From: Rhodobacter viridis
GTDB taxonomy: Bacteria; Pseudomonadota; Alphaproteobacteria; Rhodobacterales; Rhodobacteraceae
DNA: 64,000 bases
Direction of reading: 5' to 3'
Assembly: GCF_003217355.1 (NCBI RefSeq)
Contig: NZ_QJTK01000011.1
Span: 47,362-111,361 of the forward strand
This document shows positions 17,222 to 24,847 of the stretch, one piece after another. The first letter of the stretch is position 1. Each line of letters begins with the position of its first letter. A program made the translations under genes and the position numbers. The notes under the pieces were generated by a model. That model made no database searches. It was not told where the DNA came from and saw nothing but the letters and a program-made list of their open reading frames with translations.

Positions 17222-19662
17222 TCGGCGGCCCCCAAAATCACGGCGGGTTGGGACAGATCTGCGACGGGCGCCCAATCGGCGGGTTTCGCGGCCAACTCCG
17301 CCCAAGGGTCGACACGGTAGATCGACTGGCTTTCCTCGAACCGATCCGCCAAGGCCTTGCGGGTCTCCGGGTCCTCGATCTGCGCGCGGCACCACGCGAG
17401 GCCGACCTTGGCGACCCATTTGTGGACCCGGTGCAGGTAGCGGGCGTTTTCGCGGTAAAGCTGGGTGAAGGCGGCAATCGCCTGCATCGCCTCGGCCTCG
17501 GTCGCGACGGTGACAAGCAGTTCGGTTTCCTTCACCTCCAGCCCCGCCGCGCCTGCCACCGAAATCTGATAGCCGCTCTCGACACAGATCACGCCGATGT
17601 CCTTGCAGGTGGCCTCGGCGCAGTTCCTGGGGCAGCCCGAGACGCCGAGTTTCAGCTTGGCAGGCGTCCACGAGCCCCACAGAAGCTGTTCCAGCTTGAT
17701 GCCAAGCCCGGTCGAATCCTGCGTGCCGAAGCGGCAATACTGCTCGCCCACACAGGTTTTCACCGTCCGCAGCCCCTTGGAATAGGCGTGGCCCGAGACC
17801 ATCCCGGCGGCGTTCAGATCCGACCAGATCGCGGGCAGATCCTCTTTCTTCACCCCCAGAAGGTCGATGCGCTGCCCGCCCGTGACCTTGACCATCGGCA
17901 CGGCGTATTTTTCCGCCGCGTCCGCTATGGCGCGCAGCTCAGTGGGCGTGGTGACGCCCCCCCACATCCGCGGCACGACGGAATAGGTGCCGTCTTTCTG
18001 GATGTTGGCGTGGTTGCGCTCGTTGACAAAGCGGCTCTGCCGGTCGTCGGTATAGTCGAACGGCCAGTCGCACAGCAGGTAATAGTTCAGCGCCGGACGG
18101 CACGAGGCACAGCCGCCCGAGGTCTTCCAGCCCAGCTCCTGCATCACCGCCGGGATGGATTTGAGCGCCCGCGCCTTGATCAGCCGCCGCACATCTTCAT
18201 GCGTATGATCGGTGCATTTGCACATCGGCGGATTCTCGACCGGCTTGAACGCCGCCCCAAGCGTCAGCGCCATGACCTTTTCCACGAGCCCGGTGCAGGT
18301 GCCGCAGGACGCAGACGCCTTTGTCACCGCCCGCACGGCCTCAAGCGTCGTGGCTCCGCCCGCGACGGCCTCGGTGATCTTGCCTTTGCATACGCCGTTG
18401 CAGCCGCAAATCTCCGCCTCAGGCGGCAAGGCTGCAACGGCTGCGAGAGGGTCCGCGGCGGCCCCCCCGCTGAAGGCCGGGCCAAAGATCAGCGTGTCGC
18501 GCAGGGCCGTGACGTCCTCGCCCGTCTTGATCTTGTCGAAGAACCAAGCGCCATCGGCGGTGTCACCATACATCACCGCGCCGATGAGCTTTTCGCCCTC
18601 AAGGATCAACCGCTTGTAGACCCCCCGGCCGGGATCGCGGAAGACGATATCCTCGCGCCCAGGGGCCTCGGCAAAATCGCCCGCGCTGAAGAGATCGACG
18701 CCGGTGACCTTCAGCTTCGTCGCGGTCTGCACCGGGCGGAAGGCGGCTTCGGTGCCCAGAAGCGTCGCCGCCAGCACCTTGGCCTGATCGTAAAGCGGCG
18801 CGACAAGGCCGAACAGCTGGCCCTGATGCTCGACACATTCGCCCAAGCCAAAGATCGCAGGGTCATTGGTCTGCATCTGGTCGGACACGACCAACCCCCG
18901 GTTCACCTCGAGCCCCGCATCATTCGCAAGCCGCGTCTCGGGCCGGATGCCGATCGCCATGCAGACCAGATCGGCGGGGTAAGTGGTTCCATCATCGAGC
19001 AAAACCGCTTCCACCCGGTCGGTGCCAAGGATCGCCTTGGTCGCGCCCTTGCAATGAACGGTGATGCCGCGACGCTCCAGATCGCGTTGCAGAAGATAGC
19101 CCGCGGCGGGGTCGAGCTGGCGCTCCATCAGATGGCCCATCAGGTGAATGACCACCACCTCGGCCCCGCGCGCGGCCATGCCGGCCGCCGCCTCAAGCCC
19201 CAATAGACCGCCGCCGATCACCACCGCCTTCGCCCCGGGGGCGGCGGCGTCAATCATCGCCTGCGTGTCTTCAAGGTCGCGATAGGCGACGACGCCGGGC
19301 AAGTTCTTGCCCGGAACCGGCAGCAGGAACGGCGCCGATCCGGTCGCGATCACCAGTCTGTCATAGGGCACGCCGCCCGCGTTGGAATAAACGACGCGGT
19401 TCGCCCGGTCGATCTTCACCACCGGCTCGCCAAAGCGGCAATCAACGCCGCGCGCCGCATACCACTCGGCATCATGCGTCACGATCTCGGCGTAGGTTTT
19501 CTCGCCCGAGAGCACCGGCGACAGCATCAGCCGGTTGTAATTGCCGCGCGGCTCGGCGTTGAAGAGCGTCACGTCAAAGGCGTCCGGGGCCGCCTCGAAG
19601 ATGTGTTCCAGCATCCGGCCCGAGGCCATGCCCGCGCCGATCACCACAAGTCTTTGTTTCAT
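17218..19662 (-). CDS. nirB: Nitrite reductase [NAD(P)H] large subunit
   Basis: The 814-residue protein carries, in order, an N-terminal FAD/NAD(P)H oxidoreductase domain (VVIGAGMASGRMLEHI, a second dinucleotide site KAVVIGGGLLGLEAA), two BFD-like [2Fe-2S] motifs (CGCNGVCKGKI and CGTC) and a C-terminal siroheme/[4Fe-4S] domain with VGEQYCRFGTQ and GCPRNCAEA. It reduces nitrite to ammonium in the cytoplasm. The ATG at 19662 follows GCGGAG. It sits directly behind the transporter genes (5-bp gap) and before nirD (overlap), consistent with one transcript from nrtA to cobA. Confidence 0.96.
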   Translation of the reverse strand: MKQRLVVIGAGMASGRMLEHIFEAAPDAFDVTLFNAEPRGNYNRLMLSPVLSGEKTYAEIVTHDAEWYAARGVDCRFGEPVVKIDRANRVVYSNAGGVPYDRLVIATGSAPFLLPVPGKNLPGVVAYRDLEDTQAMIDAAAPGAKAVVIGGGLLGLEAAAGMAARGAEVVVIHLMGHLMERQLDPAAGYLLQRDLERRGITVHCKGATKAILGTDRVEAVLLDDGTTYPADLVCMAIGIRPETRLANDAGLEVNRGLVVSDQMQTNDPAIFGLGECVEHQGQLFGLVAPLYDQAKVLAATLLGTEAAFRPVQTATKLKVTGVDLFSAGDFAEAPGREDIVFRDPGRGVYKRLILEGEKLIGAVMYGDTADGAWFFDKIKTGEDVTALRDTLIFGPAFSGGAAADPLAAVAALPPEAEICGCNGVCKGKITEAVAGGATTLEAVRAVTKASASCGTCTGLVEKVMALTLGAAFKPVENPPMCKCTDHTHEDVRRLIKARALKSIPAVMQELGWKTSGGCASCRPALNYYLLCDWPFDYTDDRQSRFVNERNHANIQKDGTYSVVPRMWGGVTTPTELRAIADAAEKYAVPMVKVTGGQRIDLLGVKKEDLPAIWSDLNAAGMVSGHAYSKGLRTVKTCVGEQYCRFGTQDSTGLGIKLEQLLWGSWTPAKLKLGVSGCPRNCAEATCKDIGVICVESGYQISVAGAAGLEVKETELLVTVATEAEAMQAIAAFTQLYRENARYLHRVHKWVAKVGLAWCRAQIEDPETRKALADRFEESQSIYRVDPWAELAAKPADWAPVADLSQPAVILGAAE

Positions 19663-19667
19663 GGGGC

Positions 19668-20465
19668 TTACTCCGCGGCTTCCACCAGCCGATGGCGTTC
19701 GTAAAGGAAGCGCAGCACGCTTTCGCGCGCGCGCAGATAGGTCGGGTCGGAGGCGAGCGCGATGCGGTTGCGCGGCCGCGGGATCGCCACGTCAAGCACC
19801 TCGCCGATCGTCGCGGCGGGGCCGTTCGTCATCATCACGATCCGGTCGGCCAGAAGCACCGCCTCGTCCACGTCATGGGTGATCATCAGCATCGTGTTGC
19901 CCAGCCGGGCATGGATCTCCATCACCGCATCTTGCAGATGCGCCCGGGTGAGGGCATCAAGCGCCCCGAAGGGCTCGTCGAGCAGCAGGATCTTCGGCTC
20001 CATCGCTAAGGCCCGGGCGATGCCGACGCGCTGCTTCATGCCGCCGGAAATCTCGCCGGGGCGCTTGTCCATCGCATGGGTCATGTGAACCAGATCAAGG
20101 TTTTGCACGATCCAGTCGTGCTTTTCCGTCTTCGATTTCGCCCGGCCAAAGACCTTGTCCACCGCCAGCTTGACGTTGTCGTAAACGGTGAGCCAGGGCA
20201 GCAGCGAGTGGTTCTGGAACACGATGGCGCGGTCGGGGCCCGGCGCGTTCACCTCGGCGCCTTCGAGCTTGATCGCCCCGGTCGTGACCTGCGTCAGCCC
20301 GCCCACCAGATTGAGCAACGTCGATTTCCCGCAGCCGGAATGGCCGATGATCGAGACGAATTCGCCCTTTTCGATGTCGAGCCGCACGTCTTGCAGCACC
20401 ACATTCTCGCGCCCACCCGCGGCCGGGAAGCTTTTCACCACGCGGTCGATTTTCAGATAGCTCAT
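19668..20465 (-). CDS. nasD: Nitrate ABC transporter ATPase
   Basis: The 265-residue ABC protein shows Walker A GHSGCGKST (residues 41-49), Q-loop FQNHSLLPW, signature ISGGMKQRVGIARAL and Walker B ILLLDEPFGALD followed by MLMITHDVDEA. The sequence AIVFQNHSLLPWLTVYDNV is typical of the NrtC/NrtD/NasD group for nitrate, nitrite or cyanate. It powers the importer formed with the permease and binding protein encoded upstream. Unlike cyanobacterial NrtC it has no fused C-terminal NrtA-like domain. The symbol follows NasFED naming; NrtD would be equally valid. Confidence 0.93.
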   Translation of the reverse strand: MSYLKIDRVVKSFPAAGGRENVVLQDVRLDIEKGEFVSIIGHSGCGKSTLLNLVGGLTQVTTGAIKLEGAEVNAPGPDRAIVFQNHSLLPWLTVYDNVKLAVDKVFGRAKSKTEKHDWIVQNLDLVHMTHAMDKRPGEISGGMKQRVGIARALAMEPKILLLDEPFGALDALTRAHLQDAVMEIHARLGNTMLMITHDVDEAVLLADRIVMMTNGPAATIGEVLDVAIPRPRNRIALASDPTYLRARESVLRFLYERHRLVEAAE

Positions 20466-20472
20466 GATGCCC

Positions 20473-21342
20473 TCACATCGTGCCGCGGCTGACGACCCGG
20501 CCGAGGAAGGCGACAAGGCGGTCAAGCGCAAATCCGGTGGCGCCGATGTAAAGCAGCGCGACGAAGATATCGGTCAGCATGGAGGAGTTCCACGCGTCCC
20601 AGATGAAGAAGCCGATGCCGACGCCGCCCGTGAGCATCTCGGCGGCGACGATGGCGAGCCAGGCCAGGCCCACCCCGATGCGCAGGCCCGAAAAGATATA
20701 GGGCGCGGCCGCGGGGACCATGATTTTGGTGAAGAATTCGAGCGGGTTGAGGCGCAGCACGGCGGCGACATTGCGATAGTCCTGCGGGATTGCGCGCACG
20801 CCCGCGGCGGTGTTGATCAGAATGGGCCAGATCGCGGTGATGAAGATCACGAAGATCGCCGAGGGGCGGCTGTCCATGAAAGCGGCAAGGCTGATCGGCA
20901 GCCAGGCCAGCGGCGGCACGGTGCGCAGCACCTGAAACACCGGATCGACGCCGCGCATCAGCCAAGCCGATTGGCCGAGCACCGCGCCGACGACGACGCC
21001 GACGAGCGCGGCAAGGCCGAAACCGACGCCGACGCGCTCGAGCGAGGTCAGCACCCGCCAACCGAGCCCCATGTCCTGCGAGCCTGCGACATAGAACGGA
21101 TGCAGGATCAGATCGCCCGAGGTCTGCCAGATATCAAGCGGCGAGGGCAGCGCGGCGCCGGGGGAGGAGAGCGCCTGCCAGATGCCAAGGATCGCCAGCA
21201 CCACCAGAACCGGCGGGATCACGTTTTCCGCGAGCGGCTTTTGCAACCGCTTCAGGATCGGTTTGCGGGTGGGCGGCGGCAGCGCCACCACCTGCGCCGC
21301 GGCAGCCTTGGCCGCCCGGGGTTTCAGAACACTCACCCCCAT
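20473..21342 (-). CDS. nasE: Nitrate ABC transporter permease
   Basis: This 289-residue inner membrane protein has about six transmembrane segments after a positively charged N-terminal region of some 40 residues. The EAA-like cytoplasmic loop is visible around LNPLEFFTKIMVPAAAPYIFSGLRIGVGLAW, shown here only by its ends LNPLEFF and LRIGVGLAW. It matches NrtB/NasE permeases. It lies 3 bp after the binding protein gene and 7 bp before the ATPase gene. Confidence 0.93.
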   Translation of the reverse strand: MGVSVLKPRAAKAAAAQVVALPPPTRKPILKRLQKPLAENVIPPVLVVLAILGIWQALSSPGAALPSPLDIWQTSGDLILHPFYVAGSQDMGLGWRVLTSLERVGVGFGLAALVGVVVGAVLGQSAWLMRGVDPVFQVLRTVPPLAWLPISLAAFMDSRPSAIFVIFITAIWPILINTAAGVRAIPQDYRNVAAVLRLNPLEFFTKIMVPAAAPYIFSGLRIGVGLAWLAIVAAEMLTGGVGIGFFIWDAWNSSMLTDIFVALLYIGATGFALDRLVAFLGRVVSRGTM

Positions 21343-21345
21343 CGC

Positions 21346-22632
21346 TTACACCATCGCCTTGATCGAGAGGCTGTCGAGATAGGCCGCAGGATTGGCCGGA
21401 TCGAAGCTCTTGCCGTCAAAGAAGGTCTCGACGCCCCGGCTGTCGCCAAAGCCCGTGGTCGTCAGGCCAAGCTCGGTCGCCGCCGCCAGCCACAGATCGG
21501 ACCGGTTGGTTTTCGCGACCAGCGCGGCGGTGTCGAGATCGCCCGGCAGATAGCCCCAGCGCTGGTTCTCGGTGAGAAACCACGTATCAAGCGATTTCCA
21601 CGGGAACGAGGTCGAGCCATTCTCGCCCCAAAACCGCATCGCCAGATCGGGGCGGCTCTCCACCCGGCCGTTGCCATAGTCGATCTCGCCCTTCAGACGG
21701 CCGAGGATATCGGGCACCGGCACCTTCATCCACTGCCGCCCCGAGATGATCGTGGCCATTTCTTCCTTGTTCTCGGCCGCCTCGCACCAGATCTGCGCCT
21801 CCATCACCGCCATCAGGATGGCTTTCGTGGCATTGGGGTGCGCATCGACCCAGTCGGCGCGCATGCCCAGCACCTTTTCGGGGTGTTTCGCCCAGATCTC
21901 GCCCGTCGTGCAGGCGGTGAAGCCGATGCCCTGATTGACCAGTTGCGCGTTCCACGGCTCGCCGACGCAGAAGGCCTCCATGTTGCCGACCTTCATGTTC
22001 GCCACCATCTGCGGCGGCGGCACGACGATCAGGTTCACATCCTTCGTCGGATCGATCCCGCCCGCGGCCAGCCAGTAGCGCATCCACAGATCATGCGTGC
22101 CGCCGGGGAAGGTCATCGCCACCGGCACCTCGGCGCCAGCGGCCTTTTTCGCGGCGAAGATCTCCTTCAAGGTCGCCGAATTCAGCCCGACACCGGCGGC
22201 AGCATGGGCGGCGCTGACGGAAATCCCCTGACACTGCTCGTTCAGCCCCATCAGATTATACATCGGCAGGGGCACGCCGCCCTGCATCACCTTGCCGGTC
22301 GCATAAAGGTGGATCTTCGGGCGCAGGATATGGCCGCCGTCGATGCCGCCATTCGCCGAGCCGAGCGCCATGTTGTCGCGCGTCGCGCCCCAGCTCGCCT
22401 GTTTCACGATCTTCATCTCGGGCAGGCCGTGCTTGGCGAAAAGCCCCATTTCCAGCGCGATGATCAGGGGCGCCGCATCGGTCAGCGCGATATAGCCCAG
22501 CGTCGCCCCGGTCACTTCGGGGGCCGAGGTCGTGGCGAAGGCCCCGCCCGGGATCAGCGCGGTGGCCGCGGCAGCGGTCGCGGCCATCCCGGTCGTGGCA
22601 AGGAAGCGGCGGCGGGTAAGGAAAGTGGTCAT
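21346..22632 (-). CDS. nasF: Nitrate ABC transporter substrate-binding protein
   Basis: The 428-residue protein is NrtA/NasF-like. It begins with a twin-arginine signal (TRRRFLATTG, then a hydrophobic Ala-rich stretch up to about residue 33). The mature part contains GYIALTDAAPLIIALEMGLF, the GANGG-like region DNMALGSANGGIDGGHIL and VPPPQMVANMKVGNMEAFCV, all typical of nitrate-binding members. It captures nitrate or nitrite in the periplasm for import. It is the first gene after the long structured leader (22633-22914), where antitermination control by NasT is expected. It is paralogous to nasS immediately upstream. Confidence 0.94.
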   Translation of the reverse strand: MTTFLTRRRFLATTGMAATAAAATALIPGGAFATTSAPEVTGATLGYIALTDAAPLIIALEMGLFAKHGLPEMKIVKQASWGATRDNMALGSANGGIDGGHILRPKIHLYATGKVMQGGVPLPMYNLMGLNEQCQGISVSAAHAAAGVGLNSATLKEIFAAKKAAGAEVPVAMTFPGGTHDLWMRYWLAAGGIDPTKDVNLIVVPPPQMVANMKVGNMEAFCVGEPWNAQLVNQGIGFTACTTGEIWAKHPEKVLGMRADWVDAHPNATKAILMAVMEAQIWCEAAENKEEMATIISGRQWMKVPVPDILGRLKGEIDYGNGRVESRPDLAMRFWGENGSTSFPWKSLDTWFLTENQRWGYLPGDLDTAALVAKTNRSDLWLAAATELGLTTTGFGDSRGVETFFDGKSFDPANPAAYLDSLSIKAMV

Positions 22633-22683
22633 GGTCGGTCCTGTCAGCGCCCGGAGGGCATGAGGGCAACGCGAAAAGACCAC

Positions 22684-22730
22684 CGGCAACGGACCTTCCG
22701 GAGAAAGCACGAGGGGTGGCGTCGTTGCCG
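22684..22730 (-). terminator. Leader terminator-like hairpin upstream of nasF
   Basis: On the minus strand the arm CGGCAACG (from 22730 down to 22723) is an exact complement of CGTTGCCG (22691 down to 22684), and a short T-run (TCTTTT, about 22674-22679) follows. It lies between the ANTAR-type hairpins and the nasF start, where an attenuating terminator is expected. The 31-base loop is long, so other pairings are possible. Confidence 0.45.
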
Positions 22731-22741
22731 ATTTCGGGGAG

Positions 22742-22757
22742 GCCGCGTCCTTGCGGC
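22742..22757 (-). ncRNA. ANTAR-type hairpin P2 of the nas leader
   Basis: The minus strand reads GCCGC-AAGGAC-GCGGC: a 5-bp stem closed by a six-base loop with A in position 1 and G in position 4, the pattern recognised by ANTAR-domain antiterminators such as NasT and NasR. It follows hairpin P1 after a 9-base linker, as in the two-hairpin ANTAR RNA motif. Confidence 0.72.
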
Positions 22758-22766
22758 AGGATCGAT

Positions 22767-22786
22767 CCGAAGCGCCGTTGCTTCGG
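22767..22786 (-). ncRNA. ANTAR-type hairpin P1 of the nas leader
   Basis: The minus strand reads CCGAAGC-AACGGC-GCTTCGG: a perfect 7-bp stem with a hexaloop that has A at position 1 and G at position 4. Together with P2 it forms the expected binding site for NasT, whose gene lies about 1.3 kb upstream. It sits 134 bases or more before the nasF start, within the intergenic leader. Confidence 0.75.
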
Positions 22787-22879
22787 TCTTGAGGTCAGCG
22801 TGCCTTCAGGGGGCGGCTCCGGTCAAGCGCTGCGGGGGGATTTCGCGCCTGCAGCATCCGTATCGTGCAGATGCAGGGG

Positions 22880-22904
22880 AAACGGACCTTTCCGGGGTCC
22901 GTTT
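22880..22904. terminator. Strong hairpin just after nasS
   Basis: AAACGGACC and GGTCCGTTT are perfect 9-base inverted copies with a 7-base loop, located 11 bases beyond the nasS stop. No U-run follows in the minus direction (the next bases are CCCC), so it may be a weak terminator, an RNA-stabilising hairpin or an operator for the downstream operon. Confidence 0.4.
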
Positions 22905-22914
22905 GGTGCAATTT

Positions 22915-24090
22915 TCAGCAGGTTTGAAAATCCGGGTCGAAGGTCGCGCCGTCAAAGAAGGCGTCGGGGCCCAGAATCATCGTGCCATCCTCGGCCCGTG
23001 CCGGGGTGGCCTCGCGCAGGGCGCCCTCGATGCGCGACGAGGCCGCGGGCAGTTCGGCGCCCATCGGACGCAGCGCGGCGCGGTAAAGATCGGTGCGGAA
23101 GGCGGCCTTCGCCGCCGCCATCGCCGCCACGGGGTCAAGCCCTTGCGCCTCGGCAATGCCGCGCGCCAGAAGCGCCGCAAGCGAGCGCCAGGGAAAATTC
23201 GCCGCGCCCTCGTGAAAGCGGATGAAACCGGGGCAGGGGCGGATGTCGCCCGCCGCCGAGATATGCAGCCGCCCGAGCAAACCCCGTTCGCACAGTTCCG
23301 GCGGCAGGTTCAGATAGTCGGCCCGGGCCAGGATCTCGGCCGCCGTCGCGCGGTTTTCCGGCCCGTCAAGCCAGCGGCAGGCGCGCCAGAGCGCCCGGAT
23401 CAGCCGCGCGGTTTCCTCGGGCCGGGTCTCGGCGAAGCGATGCGTGACCACCAGCCCCTTTTCCGGCGCCGCCTGCCAGATCGCGCGCCCGGCGACGAGC
23501 AAAGCCCCCGCCGCCGTCTCGACCGCATGCGAAGCCCAAGGCTCGCCGACGCAAAAGGCGTCCACCTCGCCCGAGGCCAGCGCGGCGGCCATCTGTGGTG
23601 GCGGGACAGTGCGGATGGTGATCTGCGCGGCGAGCGGAGACAGTGCAACGAAGCGGCGCACCAGTTCCGCCTGCGTCGAGAACGGGAAGGGGACACCGAC
23701 GACGAGCGGCCCGGAGACCACGGCAGCCAAGGCATCGCGAGCCGCGGCCGGGTCGTCGAAGCCAAAGCCATGGCCCACCGCGCGCAGCCGCGCCGCCAGC
23801 GCGGCACTGACCGCGATTGCCTGCCCGCCCTGCGACAGCACCATCAGCAGATCGAAATCCGGCGTCGCCGGACCCAGCCCCATGCGCTGGGCGACGGGCA
23901 TTGGCACCAGCATATGCGCCGCCTCGATCGCCCCCATCGCCAGCATGTCGCGCACCTGCGACCAGTTCGCCATCCGGGTCAGATCGAGCGCAAGCCCCTC
24001 TTCGGCGGCAAAACCGAGCTCCTCGGCCACGATCAGCGGCGCCGCATCGATCAGCGGCAGATAGCCCAGACGCAAGCAGGCAAGGCTCAT
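22915..24090 (-). CDS. nasS: Nitrate-sensing regulator NasS
   Basis: The 391-residue protein is homologous to the nitrate-binding protein encoded next to it (LRLGYLPLIDAAPLIVAEELGF shown by its ends LRLGYLPL and VAEELGF; VPPPQMAAALASGEVDAFCV) but lacks a signal peptide, so it is cytoplasmic. This is the hallmark of NasS, which binds nitrate or nitrite and holds NasT inactive when these are absent. It overlaps nasT by four bases (ATGA), which suggests equal synthesis of the pair. Some nasS-like proteins are annotated as CmpA/NrtA transport proteins; the missing export signal argues against that here. Confidence 0.93.
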   Translation of the reverse strand: MSLACLRLGYLPLIDAAPLIVAEELGFAAEEGLALDLTRMANWSQVRDMLAMGAIEAAHMLVPMPVAQRMGLGPATPDFDLLMVLSQGGQAIAVSAALAARLRAVGHGFGFDDPAAARDALAAVVSGPLVVGVPFPFSTQAELVRRFVALSPLAAQITIRTVPPPQMAAALASGEVDAFCVGEPWASHAVETAAGALLVAGRAIWQAAPEKGLVVTHRFAETRPEETARLIRALWRACRWLDGPENRATAAEILARADYLNLPPELCERGLLGRLHISAAGDIRPCPGFIRFHEGAANFPWRSLAALLARGIAEAQGLDPVAAMAAAKAAFRTDLYRAALRPMGAELPAASSRIEGALREATPARAEDGTMILGPDAFFDGATFDPDFQTC

Positions 24091-24668
24091 GACAGAAGCC
24101 CCGCCGCCATCACCAGCTGCCCCGCGATCTCGGCCACGCGCAGCTTTCGGTCCATCGCGGTCTTGCGCAACAGCGCATAGGCCGCTTCCTCGTCGATGCC
24201 CTTCGACTTCATCAAGATCGCCTTCGCCCGGTCGATGATCTTGCGATCCTCGAGCGCGGCCTTGGTCGCGGCCAGTTCCGCGCGCATCTTCGAGACCATG
24301 TGAAACCGCGCGATCGCGGCATCGAGGATCGGCTTGATCCGCTCGGGCTGCAACCCGTCGACGACATAGGCCGAGACCCCGGCCTCGATCGCCGCGCGCG
24401 TCAGATGCTCGTCGGAGTGATCGACGAACATCGCCACCGGACGATCGAGCGGGCCCGAGGCCAGCGCGAGGTCTTCCAGCACATCGCGCGAGGGGTCGGC
24501 CACTTCGATCAGCACGATATCGGGCGACACTTCGGCGATGCGGCGCGCAAGACCGCCCGTCTCGGTCAGCACCGTCACGTCATGCGGACCCGCGGCCGCG
24601 ATCCCCTCGACGATCTTCTGCGCGCGGTCGTGGTCTTTCTCGACGATCAGGATGGAGAGGCGGGTCAT
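24087..24668 (-). CDS. nasT: ANTAR-domain antiterminator NasT
   Basis: The 193-residue protein has a receiver-like domain (residues 1-120) and a C-terminal ANTAR RNA-binding domain (about 130-190, LEDRKIIDRAKAILMKSKGI, then EEAAYALLRKTAMD). The usual phosphoryl-accepting Asp is replaced: the strand reads DIVLIEVADPS with Glu at residue 55. It is therefore probably not phosphorylated and is controlled by NasS binding instead. When released it should bind the two hexaloop hairpins in the nasF leader and prevent termination. AAGGAGC lies before the ATG at 24668. Confidence 0.93.
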   Translation of the reverse strand: MTRLSILIVEKDHDRAQKIVEGIAAAGPHDVTVLTETGGLARRIAEVSPDIVLIEVADPSRDVLEDLALASGPLDRPVAMFVDHSDEHLTRAAIEAGVSAYVVDGLQPERIKPILDAAIARFHMVSKMRAELAATKAALEDRKIIDRAKAILMKSKGIDEEAAYALLRKTAMDRKLRVAEIAGQLVMAAGLLS

Positions 24669-24735
24669 GGAAGCTCCTTGGCCCGACTATTGCCACGGCC
24701 CTGCTGCGCGACAACGCCTCCGCGCCCCGAAGGCC

Positions 24736-24754
24736 GCGCTTCGAGCCGAAGCGC
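24736..24754. other. Perfect hairpin in the nasT leader
   Basis: GCGCTTCG and CGAAGCGC flank a three-base loop, 68-86 bases upstream of the nasT start. Its loop does not have the ANTAR hexaloop pattern, so it is not an obvious autoregulatory target. No other feature is visible in the 179-base region between nasT and the dehydrogenase gene. Confidence 0.35.
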
Positions 24755-24847
24755 TGCGAGATTGGGCGGCACTCGTCCAACTGCTCAAATTCGCGGCAGT
24801 CGGGAGAGCGCCGCGCCCGGCGCATCGGCAGGGCGGGCCGATGCTGC

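Noticed and set aside
22798..22826. TTGACC (22826-22821, minus strand) as -35 box of the nas operon
   Set aside because: No acceptable -10 box follows at 16-18 bases (GCACGC instead), so I did not list it as a promoter.
20464..24180. Very long open frame on the plus strand, antisense to the nas transport and regulatory genes
   Set aside because: It is a by-product of strong G/C bias in third codon positions. Its translation is rich in Arg, Gly, Ala and Pro and has no recognisable domain, while the minus strand encodes well-known proteins over the whole stretch.
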